32,074 nt of DNA, taken from contig JAHEJC010000025.1 of assembly GCA_024639065.1 (NCBI GenBank), positions 1-32,074 on the forward strand, written 5' to 3'. Within the stretch, counting starts at the first letter, position 1; every line of letters begins with the position of its first letter. The position numbers were made by a program, and so were the translations under genes. This document shows, piece after piece, positions 24,933 to 32,074 of the stretch. The notes beneath the pieces were generated by a model that worked only from the letters and a program-made list of their open reading frames with translations, had not been told where the DNA came from and did not search any database. The DNA comes from Lewinellaceae bacterium (lineage in GTDB: Bacteria; Bacteroidota; Bacteroidia; Chitinophagales; Saprospiraceae).

Positions 24933-26850
24933 AATCCGCAACCGGTCCTTGTTTCTTTAAGTATTTATCTAAGAATTCAACCACTTTGCCATACCCCTCA
25001 ATTTGATTTTCTGTTTTTCTGAATCCATGGCCTTCGTCTTCAAACAGCACGTAGTCCACTGGTACGCCATTCGCTTTTACGCCAGCAACTATTTCATCTG
25101 ATTCTACTTGAAGGACGCGTGGGTCATTAGCTCCCTGTAGCACCATTAGTGGTTTAGTTACTTTCTCGGCATGGAATAAGGGTGATATTTCATAAAGTCT
25201 AACGCTATCCGCGCTATAGGGATCTCCGAGTTCCTGGTATAGAGCATCTTTGAAAGACTCCCACCAAGGTGGAATTGCTTTAAGCGTTCTCAACCAATTG
25301 GTTACTCCAAAAATATTCACTCCGACATCAAATTCTTCTGGTGCAAAAGTAAGCGCTGCCATGACCATATAACCTCCATAAGAACCTCCGATTATCCCTA
25401 TTTTTGAGGTATCAATGTAATCTAATGTGCTCAAAAATCTTTTGCCATAAATACAATCTTGTAAATCGACTTCACCATGCTTCTGATCATCCATCTTGTA
25501 AAAGGATTTACCATATCCGGAACTACCTCGATTATTTACGGCCAGGATTGCATATCCTTTATTAACCATATATTGAATCAATTCAAAATAACTAAGACGC
25601 GATTGACCCCCAGGCCCTCCGTGAACCCAAACCATCGCCGGAACTTTATTCTCAACAGATGCCTGATGTGGTGTGTAGAAGATTGCAGGTATATCCAAGC
25701 CGTCAAATGATTCGTAGCGTACCACCTGGCCTTCAACCAGATCTTCCTCTTCGATTTCTGGATTAAGGGTATTGGTAAGTTGAACAAAATCTTTTTCATC
25801 AAAATTATATACATAGAGGTCAGAAGGCGCTTTGGAATTTGCTGCAGTAAACCGCATTAATTTTTCATCTCTTGAAATTGAAACACCGCTGACCGACTTG
25901 CCTTCGATATCCGGAAAGGGGATTTCTTCCATCGTTTTTGCATCAAATAACCTGACCACAGTCTTCCCATCTTCATTTATACCTATTACCCGGTATTTGC
26001 CATTCCACGACTCGTATACATACCATACATCCCATTGGGATTCATACACATTCGTTTTTTCTCCAGACTCCAGATCATACTTTACAATGTATTGAAATTC
26101 ACTTCCCTCATCAGTGAGATAGTATAGTGATTTATTGTCAAGCGTAAAATACTGGGGAGCGTAGTTGGCTTCTTCATTTTCGTTACTGAGGGTGGTCATA
26201 GCACCAGTTTGTTGATCCACTAAAAACATTTGATTACTAGAGGTTGTAATGGTTTTAGTTAATACAAAATAACGTTCATCATCCGAGATCAGGTTGACGT
26301 CCAGCCCTTCATTATTTTGGTACAACATTTCTGATTCCCATTCTTCAATCGACATTTTGTACATATCAAAAAAATTCGGATCACGTACGTTGGAAATGTA
26401 GTAGAAATGTTTTAAATCTCTTGCCCAGCCGCCAAAGCTGGCTTTTTCGCTTTCACCGGGAGTCAAATCGGTTACATTACCATTTAAGTCATACAGGTAA
26501 AGGTGGTTTATTTCATCACCTCCTTGATCAGCAGAATAAATGAAACTTTCTTCCTCAGGAAGATAGGTCACCGCAAATATGGATTCCTTTTCAGAATTGG
26601 TCAAAACGGTTGGTTCGGATCCGTCTACAGGAATAGCCATCGCATTAAAGATCCCTGATTCATTAGAGGACACTAATAATTTAGAACCGTCCGGAGAGAA
26701 GCTGCCTCCTGCTACCCGGATGTTATCATAAAATTGTTCAATAGAGTACTGAGCAGGGATCCGGGGTATCGCTTTCTCTTCAGTGTTTGGTGCACATTGG
26801 ATCAATAATCCACAAATTAGAAAGGTGGAAAGGATATATGAATATTTCAT
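24931..26850 (-). CDS. S9-family serine peptidase (DPP/acylaminoacyl-peptidase type), predicted lipoprotein
   Basis: The 639-residue protein has a lipoprotein signal (LLIQC, Cys19), an N-terminal beta-propeller built of PD40/WD-like blades (SPDGSKLL, SISRDEKLMRF) and a C-terminal alpha/beta-hydrolase. The catalytic triad is S490 in GGSYGGYM, D576 in GANDPRV and H608 in DEGHGF; the oxyanion region is WVHGGPGGQ. Such enzymes cleave di- or oligopeptides from N-termini and feed peptide uptake. No DPP-IV-type double-Glu motif was identified, so an acylaminoacyl- or tripeptidyl-type specificity is possible. It is transcribed away from the emfourin-M4 pair. Confidence 0.93.
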   Translation of the reverse strand: MKYSYILSTFLICGLLIQCAPNTEEKAIPRIPAQYSIEQFYDNIRVAGGSFSPDGSKLLVSSNESGIFNAMAIPVDGSEPTVLTNSEKESIFAVTYLPEEESFIYSADQGGDEINHLYLYDLNGNVTDLTPGESEKASFGGWARDLKHFYYISNVRDPNFFDMYKMSIEEWESEMLYQNNEGLDVNLISDDERYFVLTKTITTSSNQMFLVDQQTGAMTTLSNENEEANYAPQYFTLDNKSLYYLTDEGSEFQYIVKYDLESGEKTNVYESQWDVWYVYESWNGKYRVIGINEDGKTVVRLFDAKTMEEIPFPDIEGKSVSGVSISRDEKLMRFTAANSKAPSDLYVYNFDEKDFVQLTNTLNPEIEEEDLVEGQVVRYESFDGLDIPAIFYTPHQASVENKVPAMVWVHGGPGGQSRLSYFELIQYMVNKGYAILAVNNRGSSGYGKSFYKMDDQKHGEVDLQDCIYGKRFLSTLDYIDTSKIGIIGGSYGGYMVMAALTFAPEEFDVGVNIFGVTNWLRTLKAIPPWWESFKDALYQELGDPYSADSVRLYEISPLFHAEKVTKPLMVLQGANDPRVLQVESDEIVAGVKANGVPVDYVLFEDEGHGFRKTENQIEGYGKVVEFLDKYLKKQGPVAD

Positions 26851-26852
26851 TG

Positions 26853-26870
26853 TTTCAGGTTTTCCTGAAA
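26853..26870 (-). promoter_or_regulatory. Palindrome immediately upstream of the S9 peptidase start codon
   Basis: TTTCAGG (26853-26859) and CCTGAAA (26864-26870) form a perfect 7-bp inverted repeat around four T (AAAA on the gene strand). It begins two bases before the start codon (26848-26850). In the mRNA it would form a hairpin over the ribosome-binding region, or it may be a regulator site in DNA. Confidence 0.45.
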
Positions 26871-27421
26871 ATTAAGGAAAATATTTTTTGAAGAGACTGG
26901 TTTATTGTAAAATTAATACGGAGTAATCAAAAGCATCGACCAAATAATACCCCTTAGTCCATTGATAGTTAATGGGATGCCTTAAATGCCTTCTTAGTGC
27001 TGGTAATCGAGTTTTATCCAGCAAATTTAAAGGTAAGTGAATTTGCTTTTTTCCTTACCGGCACGTTGATTTTAGATAAAGGAATCTTTCGATCTATGAC
27101 AATAGGTTGAGGTTTTTTGTGAACCGGGAGGTCAGTCAAACGCCTTCTATCCTTATTCTCGAATAGTAGTTCATAATAAGTCATACAACATCATCTTATA
27201 AGTAATTCGGTGAATGAAACATAAAAAAGGTAGGACGGTGTTACGTAAAGAATTACCATTTCTATGCCAGAAAAGTATTTTGGCAGGACTTTAACAATTG
27301 AGAAAAGTCTTTTACTTGAGCATTTAAATCACTAATGGAATCAATTCGCTCAATGGATGAATAGTTGATCGGAGAATAATATTAAAAAATGTTACATTTA
27401 TATGACTGGAAATCCTAGCTT
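26871..27421. other. Long intergenic region between S9 peptidase and emfourin-like gene
   Basis: About 550 bp between divergent genes, longer than usual here. It contains one plausible short leftward gene (27014-27184). A near-consensus -7 element TACATTTA (27393-27400) precedes the rightward gene at 27422, but its nearest upstream TTG is 25 bp away. I see no hairpin terminator or RNA gene. Confidence 0.4.
27014..27184 (-). CDS. Possible 56-residue basic small protein
   Basis: ATG at 27182-27184, TAA at 27014-27016. The predicted product begins MTYYELLFENKDRRRLTDLP, has the segment PQPIVIDRKIPLSKINVPV and ends in KKANSLTFKFAG. Composition is protein-like (basic, balanced hydrophobics, no low complexity) with no signal peptide. 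Support is limited to an open frame of 57 codons in an otherwise unexplained 550-bp gap, so it may be spurious. No family recognised. Confidence 0.35.
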   Translation of the reverse strand: MTYYELLFENKDRRRLTDLPVHKKPQPIVIDRKIPLSKINVPVRKKANSLTFKFAG

Positions 27422-27862
27422 ATGAAAAAACTGATATTACTATGTAGCATGTTATTTGGGACCGTTTTCCCTGGATGTAAGTCTTCAAAATATACTCCAG
27501 TCGATTATCCGGATATGCAGATCATCTTTGGTAAGGGCGGGGGTTTTGCCGGAACGGTCTCTGAACATTGCATTTTTGAAAATGGCACCGTATTTAAAGG
27601 CACCGGATTAATTGAAAAAACGTACGAGAAGAAAGGAAAATTATCCAATGAAATAATGGAACAATTACTAGCTAACCTTGAGACGCTTAAAATTGCAGAT
27701 CAAAAGTTTAATCGGCCCGGAAATCTATACTCCTATATTGAAATCAAAAATGGTGGTACTAGTACTACCCATCGAATTACTTGGGGAGATCCCCAAATTC
27801 CGGTGTCCAAAAACGTCCAATTATTTTTTAATTTATTGAATCATCATGTCTCTAATATTTAA
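27422..27862 (+). CDS. Emfourin-like M4-protease inhibitor candidate, lipoprotein
   Basis: The 146-residue protein has a lipoprotein signal (GTVFPGC, Cys19). Its mature part fits the emfourin pattern as I know it: an initial strand and GGGFAG (39-44), a middle helix SNEIMEQLLANLETL, and a YIEIKNGG...HRITWGDPQIP strand pair followed by a closing helix. Emfourin is a small proteinaceous inhibitor of protealysin, an M4 peptidase, and is encoded next to it. Here the next gene, starting 10 bp after this stop, is an M4 peptidase, which strengthens the assignment. Lipidation would place it in the periplasm or membrane, where it could restrain the enzyme before T9SS export. Identification is by motif and context only. 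Confidence 0.68.
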   Translation: MKKLILLCSMLFGTVFPGCKSSKYTPVDYPDMQIIFGKGGGFAGTVSEHCIFENGTVFKGTGLIEKTYEKKGKLSNEIMEQLLANLETLKIADQKFNRPGNLYSYIEIKNGGTSTTHRITWGDPQIPVSKNVQLFFNLLNHHVSNI

Positions 27863-27872
27863 TTCTAATTTG

Positions 27873-30800
27873 ATGAAAAAACTAATTCTATTTTCTGCGG
27901 CATTCTTTTTATATGCGGTGATATTTGCTCAACCGAATAAATCGTTTTATCAAGACAAATTTACCAGGCCGTATAATCCCAAGCCTAAGGGCACTACCTA
28001 TAAGATGGGGCCCGTTCATGATCTTTCTCAATATGTAAAAGAAAAACCAGCTCCTTCTTCTTTCACATTGCCTGAACCAATAGACTTCAATCTTTTTGAT
28101 GTTAAAGTCAAAAAAATAGGAAATTCAGTTTGGGTAGAAGGTAGCCCGAAAAACGTGGATACCAGGATTCGACACCAAAATGCCAAAGCTTACAATTACC
28201 TGGACGCCATAAAACGAAAAATTGGAATAAAAAATCCTAAGGAGGCGTATTCCGTTGTGGATAAAACAAAGGACCATCTGGGAATGACGCATTATAAAAT
28301 GCAACAGAAATTCAAGGGACTGGATATATTCAGTGGAGAGGTTATGCTACATGAAAAAGAGGGTAAGATATCCCATATGAATGGATACATTTATTCAGTA
28401 GATACAGTACTCGATCCTGCTTTAGCTCAACTCACCCAGGGCCAGGCTATTACTAGTGCATATGAAGATCTAAACACCACCAAAGAGGAAGCTTCCAAAA
28501 ATCCATTCCTTCAATTTCTTAAAACAGAGGATAAAAGCCAGCTCCTGATTTATCCTTTCGAGGAAAAAACGTATTTAGCCTATCACCTGAAAGTCCATGC
28601 TTCACACAAAGATCACTGGGATTATTTTATTGATGCCACCAATGGACGGATCATCAATAAATATAATACGGTATGTAATTTTTATAGTAAAGCATTGGAA
28701 GAGGCAAATCGAACTGCCGGAAAAAATAAGTCGGAAATCCATGAGCACAAGGTGACTAATTCTGTTAACACCAACTACTCTACTTTTGAGGGACCGGCAG
28801 TAGGCACAGGGATAGATTTACTGGGACAGCAAAGGGAAATCCATTCCTATGAATCACAAGGAAATTTTTTCTTGATTGATGCTTCTCGAAGTATGTTTAA
28901 ATCCATTGGAAATGCTGAAAACCCACCGCAGGGGGTCGTATGGACGGTGGATGCTCAACATATTGCGCCTAAAGAGGACAAATTAACTATTGCGGATATA
29001 ACCTCCGCATCCGCAGATTTTAACAATCCGACGGCGGTATCTGCACACGCCAATGCAGGGGTTGTATTTAACTATTTCAAAAATACGCACCAACGCAATT
29101 CGTACAATGGTACCGGAGGTAATTTGATTTCCTTCATCAATATAGTTGAAAAGGACAATATAGGATTTGACAATGCGTACTGGGCTGGTACAGCGATGTA
29201 TTACGGGAATGGAGATTTTCAATTTGAACGTTTACCTGCTGGATTGGATGTAGCAGCTCACGAGATGGGGCATGGCACTATTTTTACGACAGCCGGTCTT
29301 GTTTACCAGGATGAGTCCGGTGCTTTAAATGAATCCTTTGCGGATGTTTTTGGAGCGATGGTGGATCGAGACGATTGGAAAATAGGCGATGATATTGCGC
29401 TGAGCTCGTACTTTCCTACTGGAACAATGCGGGACATGGGTAATCCAAATAATGGAGGTTCACAAGTTGGGGACCCGGGATACCAACCTCAAGTCTATGC
29501 TAACCGATATACTGGAACTCAAGATAATGGTGGCGTACACATCAATAGTGGGATTGTCAATCATGCAGCCTATTTAATCGGCGAGCAGCTGGGTAAGAGT
29601 AAATTAGAGCGTATCTATTATCGGGCGTTGGTCAATTATTTGACCCGTTCTTCTCAGTTTATTGATTGTCGAAAAGCAGTGATCCAATCCGCTGTGGATA
29701 TTTATGGTGCCAACAGTCCTGAAGCTCAAACGGCTGCCCTAGCCTTCAACACAGTAGGCATATTAGATGGACAAGGAACGGAAACACAGGAAGATGTTGC
29801 AACCAATTCAGGTGCTCAGGTGATTGCTTATATAGACACGGATGATGGCCGAATAAATCTGGCCAATCCAAACGATGGAACCGATATTGCCGAAGGACTT
29901 ACAAATTTTGTGCCTATAAGTCGCCCGAGTATTACTGATGATGGTTCTGTCATGGTCTATGTTTCCGACGACCAAATTTTACGTTTTATAGCTTTTGACT
30001 GGGAAGCAGGAGATTATAGTATTGGCGAGATAGAGCAAAACCCACAATCCATCTGGAGAAACGTGGTTATTTCCAAAGATGGCAGCAAACTAGCAGCCCT
30101 TACCGCCGAAGAAGATAATCAAATTCATATTTTTGATCTGGTAGGCGGAGGTCAAAAGTCATTTGATTTGGTTAATCCAACCACCCAGGACGGTGTGGTA
30201 AATGATAACGTATTACGTGCAGACGCCATGGAATTTGATTTTTCAGGGGAATTTCTGATGTATGATGCAGAAAGCGATTTGAGTACTTACACTTATTGGG
30301 ATATTGGATTTCTTAATTATTGGGATAATGCATCTAACGATTTTGCGGATGGCCAGATCTTTAAATTAGTCAGTGGACTACCTGAAAATGTTTCCATCGG
30401 TAATCCCACTTTCTCAAAAAATAGTCCTTACATCGTAGCTTTAGATTATCTGGAGGTGGTTGAAGATCCTTTCTTCGGCCCTACCGTAGAGTATTACGTC
30501 TACGGGTTTAATATTGAAACGGCTGATTACGCTTCGATGGTAAAAGGTACCCGGATCGGATATCCTAATTATGGGCCTGCCGATGATTTTGTATTGTTCA
30601 CCTCGCAATCTTCCGATATTGTCTTTGATGGCATCTCTACTTTATTTGCCATTCCGCTTAATGCCGATAAAATCTCATTTGCGGACATTGGGGACCTTTT
30701 TCAATTCAAGCAGTATGCTACCTGGGCCAATTGGTTTGCTATCGGACAGCGTGACTTCAATACCACCGGAATTAGGTTAAATGAATTAGATCAAAATAAT

Positions 30801-31043
30801 GTTAAGATTTACCCCAATCCGGTAACCCATGAGTTAAAACTGGACTTTGTACTAAAAGCATTGGCTCCTATTGACATTGAAGTTTTAGATGTTATTGGCC
30901 AGAGCCACTATAGATACTCGGATCGCTTGACAAATGGACAGCAGACCCATTTTATTGATATGTCTGAGATGTCCACCGGTATTTATTTTGTGCGGTTGAC
31001 GGTTGATGGAAAGCGTGGAAGCTATAAAGTAGTTAAGCGGTAA
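27873..31043 (+). CDS. Secreted M4 (thermolysin-like) metalloprotease with T9SS sorting domain
   Basis: The 1056-residue protein starts at Met 27873, which gives a normal signal peptide (LILFSAAFFLYAVIFAQ); the open frame from 27846 would overlap the inhibitor gene. Domains: an FTP/PepSY-type propeptide (about 60-270), M4 catalytic domain with HEMGH (463-467), third zinc ligand E487 exactly 20 residues on as in thermolysin, and H556 in GGVHINSG matching the transition-state His. A region of PD40/WD-like repeats follows (about 640-960), then a type A T9SS C-terminal domain (KIYPNPV, then the GIYFVRL and KVVKR end). It is exported across the outer membrane and attached or released. The propeller after the catalytic domain is unusual and may bind substrate. 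Confidence 0.93.
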   Translation: MKKLILFSAAFFLYAVIFAQPNKSFYQDKFTRPYNPKPKGTTYKMGPVHDLSQYVKEKPAPSSFTLPEPIDFNLFDVKVKKIGNSVWVEGSPKNVDTRIRHQNAKAYNYLDAIKRKIGIKNPKEAYSVVDKTKDHLGMTHYKMQQKFKGLDIFSGEVMLHEKEGKISHMNGYIYSVDTVLDPALAQLTQGQAITSAYEDLNTTKEEASKNPFLQFLKTEDKSQLLIYPFEEKTYLAYHLKVHASHKDHWDYFIDATNGRIINKYNTVCNFYSKALEEANRTAGKNKSEIHEHKVTNSVNTNYSTFEGPAVGTGIDLLGQQREIHSYESQGNFFLIDASRSMFKSIGNAENPPQGVVWTVDAQHIAPKEDKLTIADITSASADFNNPTAVSAHANAGVVFNYFKNTHQRNSYNGTGGNLISFINIVEKDNIGFDNAYWAGTAMYYGNGDFQFERLPAGLDVAAHEMGHGTIFTTAGLVYQDESGALNESFADVFGAMVDRDDWKIGDDIALSSYFPTGTMRDMGNPNNGGSQVGDPGYQPQVYANRYTGTQDNGGVHINSGIVNHAAYLIGEQLGKSKLERIYYRALVNYLTRSSQFIDCRKAVIQSAVDIYGANSPEAQTAALAFNTVGILDGQGTETQEDVATNSGAQVIAYIDTDDGRINLANPNDGTDIAEGLTNFVPISRPSITDDGSVMVYVSDDQILRFIAFDWEAGDYSIGEIEQNPQSIWRNVVISKDGSKLAALTAEEDNQIHIFDLVGGGQKSFDLVNPTTQDGVVNDNVLRADAMEFDFSGEFLMYDAESDLSTYTYWDIGFLNYWDNASNDFADGQIFKLVSGLPENVSIGNPTFSKNSPYIVALDYLEVVEDPFFGPTVEYYVYGFNIETADYASMVKGTRIGYPNYGPADDFVLFTSQSSDIVFDGISTLFAIPLNADKISFADIGDLFQFKQYATWANWFAIGQRDFNTTGIRLNELDQNNVKIYPNPVTHELKLDFVLKALAPIDIEVLDVIGQSHYRYSDRLTNGQQTHFIDMSEMSTGIYFVRLTVDGKRGSYKVVKR

Positions 31044-31092
31044 AGGAAAAAAGGTAAATGGTAAATGGTAAAAGGTGAATGGTGAAAGTGGG
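31044..31092 (+). repeat. 7-bp tandem array between the M4 protease stop and the GT9 start
   Basis: Starting one base after the TAA stop, the heptads are AGGAAAA, AAGGTAA, ATGGTAA, ATGGTAA, AAGGTGA, ATGGTGA, AAGTGGG; five central units (31051-31085) are near-identical. The likely GTG start of the glycosyltransferase (31075) is inside unit five. Confidence 0.8.
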
Positions 31093-32074
31093 AAAATAAA
31101 AATACTCATCATCCGCTTTAGCTCGCTAGGGGATATTGTGCTAACCAGCCCAGTGATAAGATGCCTGAAGCAGCAGCTCAATGCAGAAATTCATTTCCTA
31201 ACTAAAAGAGGGTTCAAGTCAATTTTAGCGTCCAATCCGTATCTTGACAAGCTGTGGACCATTGATCATAAAGTATCCGAAGTAGTTAATGAGCTGAAGC
31301 AAGAACGATTTACCCATATTATCGATCTTCATAAGAATTTTCGTAGTCGTCAGGTTAAATGGTTATTTCCAAAAGCCAGAAAGCTTACCTATTGTAAGGG
31401 TACCTGGACGAAACTCAAAAGAATCTATTTAAAAACGATCCCTCCAAAGGTTCATGTGGTGAGTCGCTATTTAGAACCCCTGAGTCAGTTGGGCGTTCAG
31501 AATGATCAAAAAGGGCTGGACTTTTTTATTCCTGATTTGACCCAAATTGATTGGGAATCTTTAAACTTAAAACCAAATCATTACATTGGCTTTGTTATAG
31601 GGGCCGCTCATTTCACTAAACGGTTACCTTTCGGCAAGATCCTGGAAATCTGTGATAAGATGGAAAGACCGATAGTCCTCCTGGGCGGAAAAGATGAAAA
31701 AGACATAGGAGATCAAGTGATGAAACTAAGTAAACAAAAAGTAATAAATCTTGCAGGCCACTTAAGTTTGATGCAGTCCGCCAGGATAGTAGAAAATGCT
31801 TTGGGTGTGATCGCCCATGATACTGGATTTATGCATATAGCTGCTGCTTTAAAAAAGCCACTCATTTCCATCTGGGGCAGCACGGATCCGGATTTGGGCT
31901 TTTGGCCATATTTTGGAGAACCGTCTCCAGCAGTGAATTTCCGATCACAAGTTGAAGATTTGTCTTGTAGACCTTGTTCAAAATTTGGCCGTGCTGCTTG
32001 TCCTAAAGGACATTTTAATTGCATGAATTTACAAGATGTTGAAAACATAATAGAAAAAGTGGAGTTGTTTGGAT
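31075..32074 (+). CDS. GT9-family glycosyltransferase (LPS heptosyltransferase type), 3' end cut
   Basis: The frame is open from the stop at 31069-31071 to the window end. From GTG 31075 it gives 333 codons, so only the last few residues are probably missing. It opens KIKILIIRFSSLGDIVLTSP, the GT9 N-terminal signature, has IGFVIGAAHFTKRLP in the middle, LAGHLSLMQSARIV and HDTGFMHIAAALKKP for the sugar-nucleotide site, then GSTDPDLG and a Cys cluster (CRPCSKFGRAAC). Such enzymes add heptose or related sugars to lipopolysaccharide core at the inner membrane. No in-frame ATG exists near the expected start; the family would begin at the ATA of AAA-ATA-AAA, so GTG is the best candidate. Confidence 0.85.
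   Translation, partial: MNGESGKIKILIIRFSSLGDIVLTSPVIRCLKQQLNAEIHFLTKRGFKSILASNPYLDKLWTIDHKVSEVVNELKQERFTHIIDLHKNFRSRQVKWLFPKARKLTYCKGTWTKLKRIYLKTIPPKVHVVSRYLEPLSQLGVQNDQKGLDFFIPDLTQIDWESLNLKPNHYIGFVIGAAHFTKRLPFGKILEICDKMERPIVLLGGKDEKDIGDQVMKLSKQKVINLAGHLSLMQSARIVENALGVIAHDTGFMHIAAALKKPLISIWGSTDPDLGFWPYFGEPSPAVNFRSQVEDLSCRPCSKFGRAACPKGHFNCMNLQDVENIIEKVELFG

Noticed and set aside
27846-27872. Upstream start of the M4 protease
   Set aside because: It overlaps the inhibitor gene and places nine residues before a normal signal peptide; the ATG at 27873 fits better.
30885-31181. Leftward reading frame rich in FTF/PLP residues
   Set aside because: It is the complement of the M4 C-terminus and the heptad array; the periodic residues only reflect the repeat.

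Overview
The window reads as a chromosomal stretch of a Bacteroidota bacterium. Four kinds of evidence support this: a type IX secretion (T9SS) sorting tail on the M4 protease, several TAnnTTTG promoter -7 elements, many short signal-peptide and lipoprotein starts with weak Shine-Dalgarno sequences, and a PadR/PspC pair and a tsaE-ald pair of the kind I recall from this phylum. The family cannot be fixed from the sequence; Saprospiria or Cytophagia would fit. I see no rRNA, tRNA, CRISPR array, insertion sequence or prophage.

Left region (1-7.5 kb): the 3' part of a dinD-like gene, then a tightly packed leftward operon (CBS pair, thioredoxin-fold/USP fusion, two more tandem universal stress proteins, a CxxC metal-binding HMA protein, a last tandem USP). 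Divergent from it is a two-gene signalling operon. Its histidine kinase has a PAS domain with the residue pattern of the FixL haem pocket. Its response regulator is a receiver fused to a CRP/FNR module, as if rhizobial FixJ and FixK were one polypeptide. A 62-bp divergent promoter with a symmetric palindrome joins the two operons. The simplest reading is an oxygen- or redox-responsive stress regulon.

Middle region (7.7-15.2 kb): a secreted protein of unknown function, a TPR-CHAT cysteine protease predicted to be a lipoprotein, a small Gly/Pro-rich protein, a lipoprotein of the PBP4 (S13) DD-carboxypeptidase family, two paralogous small orphan proteins, a TfoX-N protein and a small outer-membrane-type protein. 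Short sequence similarities tie several of the small proteins and the region upstream of the carboxypeptidase together.

Housekeeping region (15.2-22.2 kb): gyrB, tsaE-ald, an orphan lipoprotein candidate, and a padR-pspC operon. The padR promoter carries two TAGTACTA palindromes and appears nearly leaderless. The pspC gene is split by a -1 shift at a run of ten A residues.

Right region (22.4-32 kb): an N-acyl-D-amino-acid deacylase lipoprotein ending in two mutually exclusive hairpins, an orphan cytoplasmic protein, an S9 peptidase lipoprotein, an emfourin-like lipoprotein next to a large secreted M4 protease (a probable inhibitor-protease pair), and a GT9 glycosyltransferase cut by the window edge. 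Short-period (7- or 8-bp) tandem arrays that are G+T- or G+A-rich on the coding strand lie directly after the stop codons of gyrB, the S9 peptidase and the M4 protease. The last of these arrays contains the likely start codon of the glycosyltransferase.
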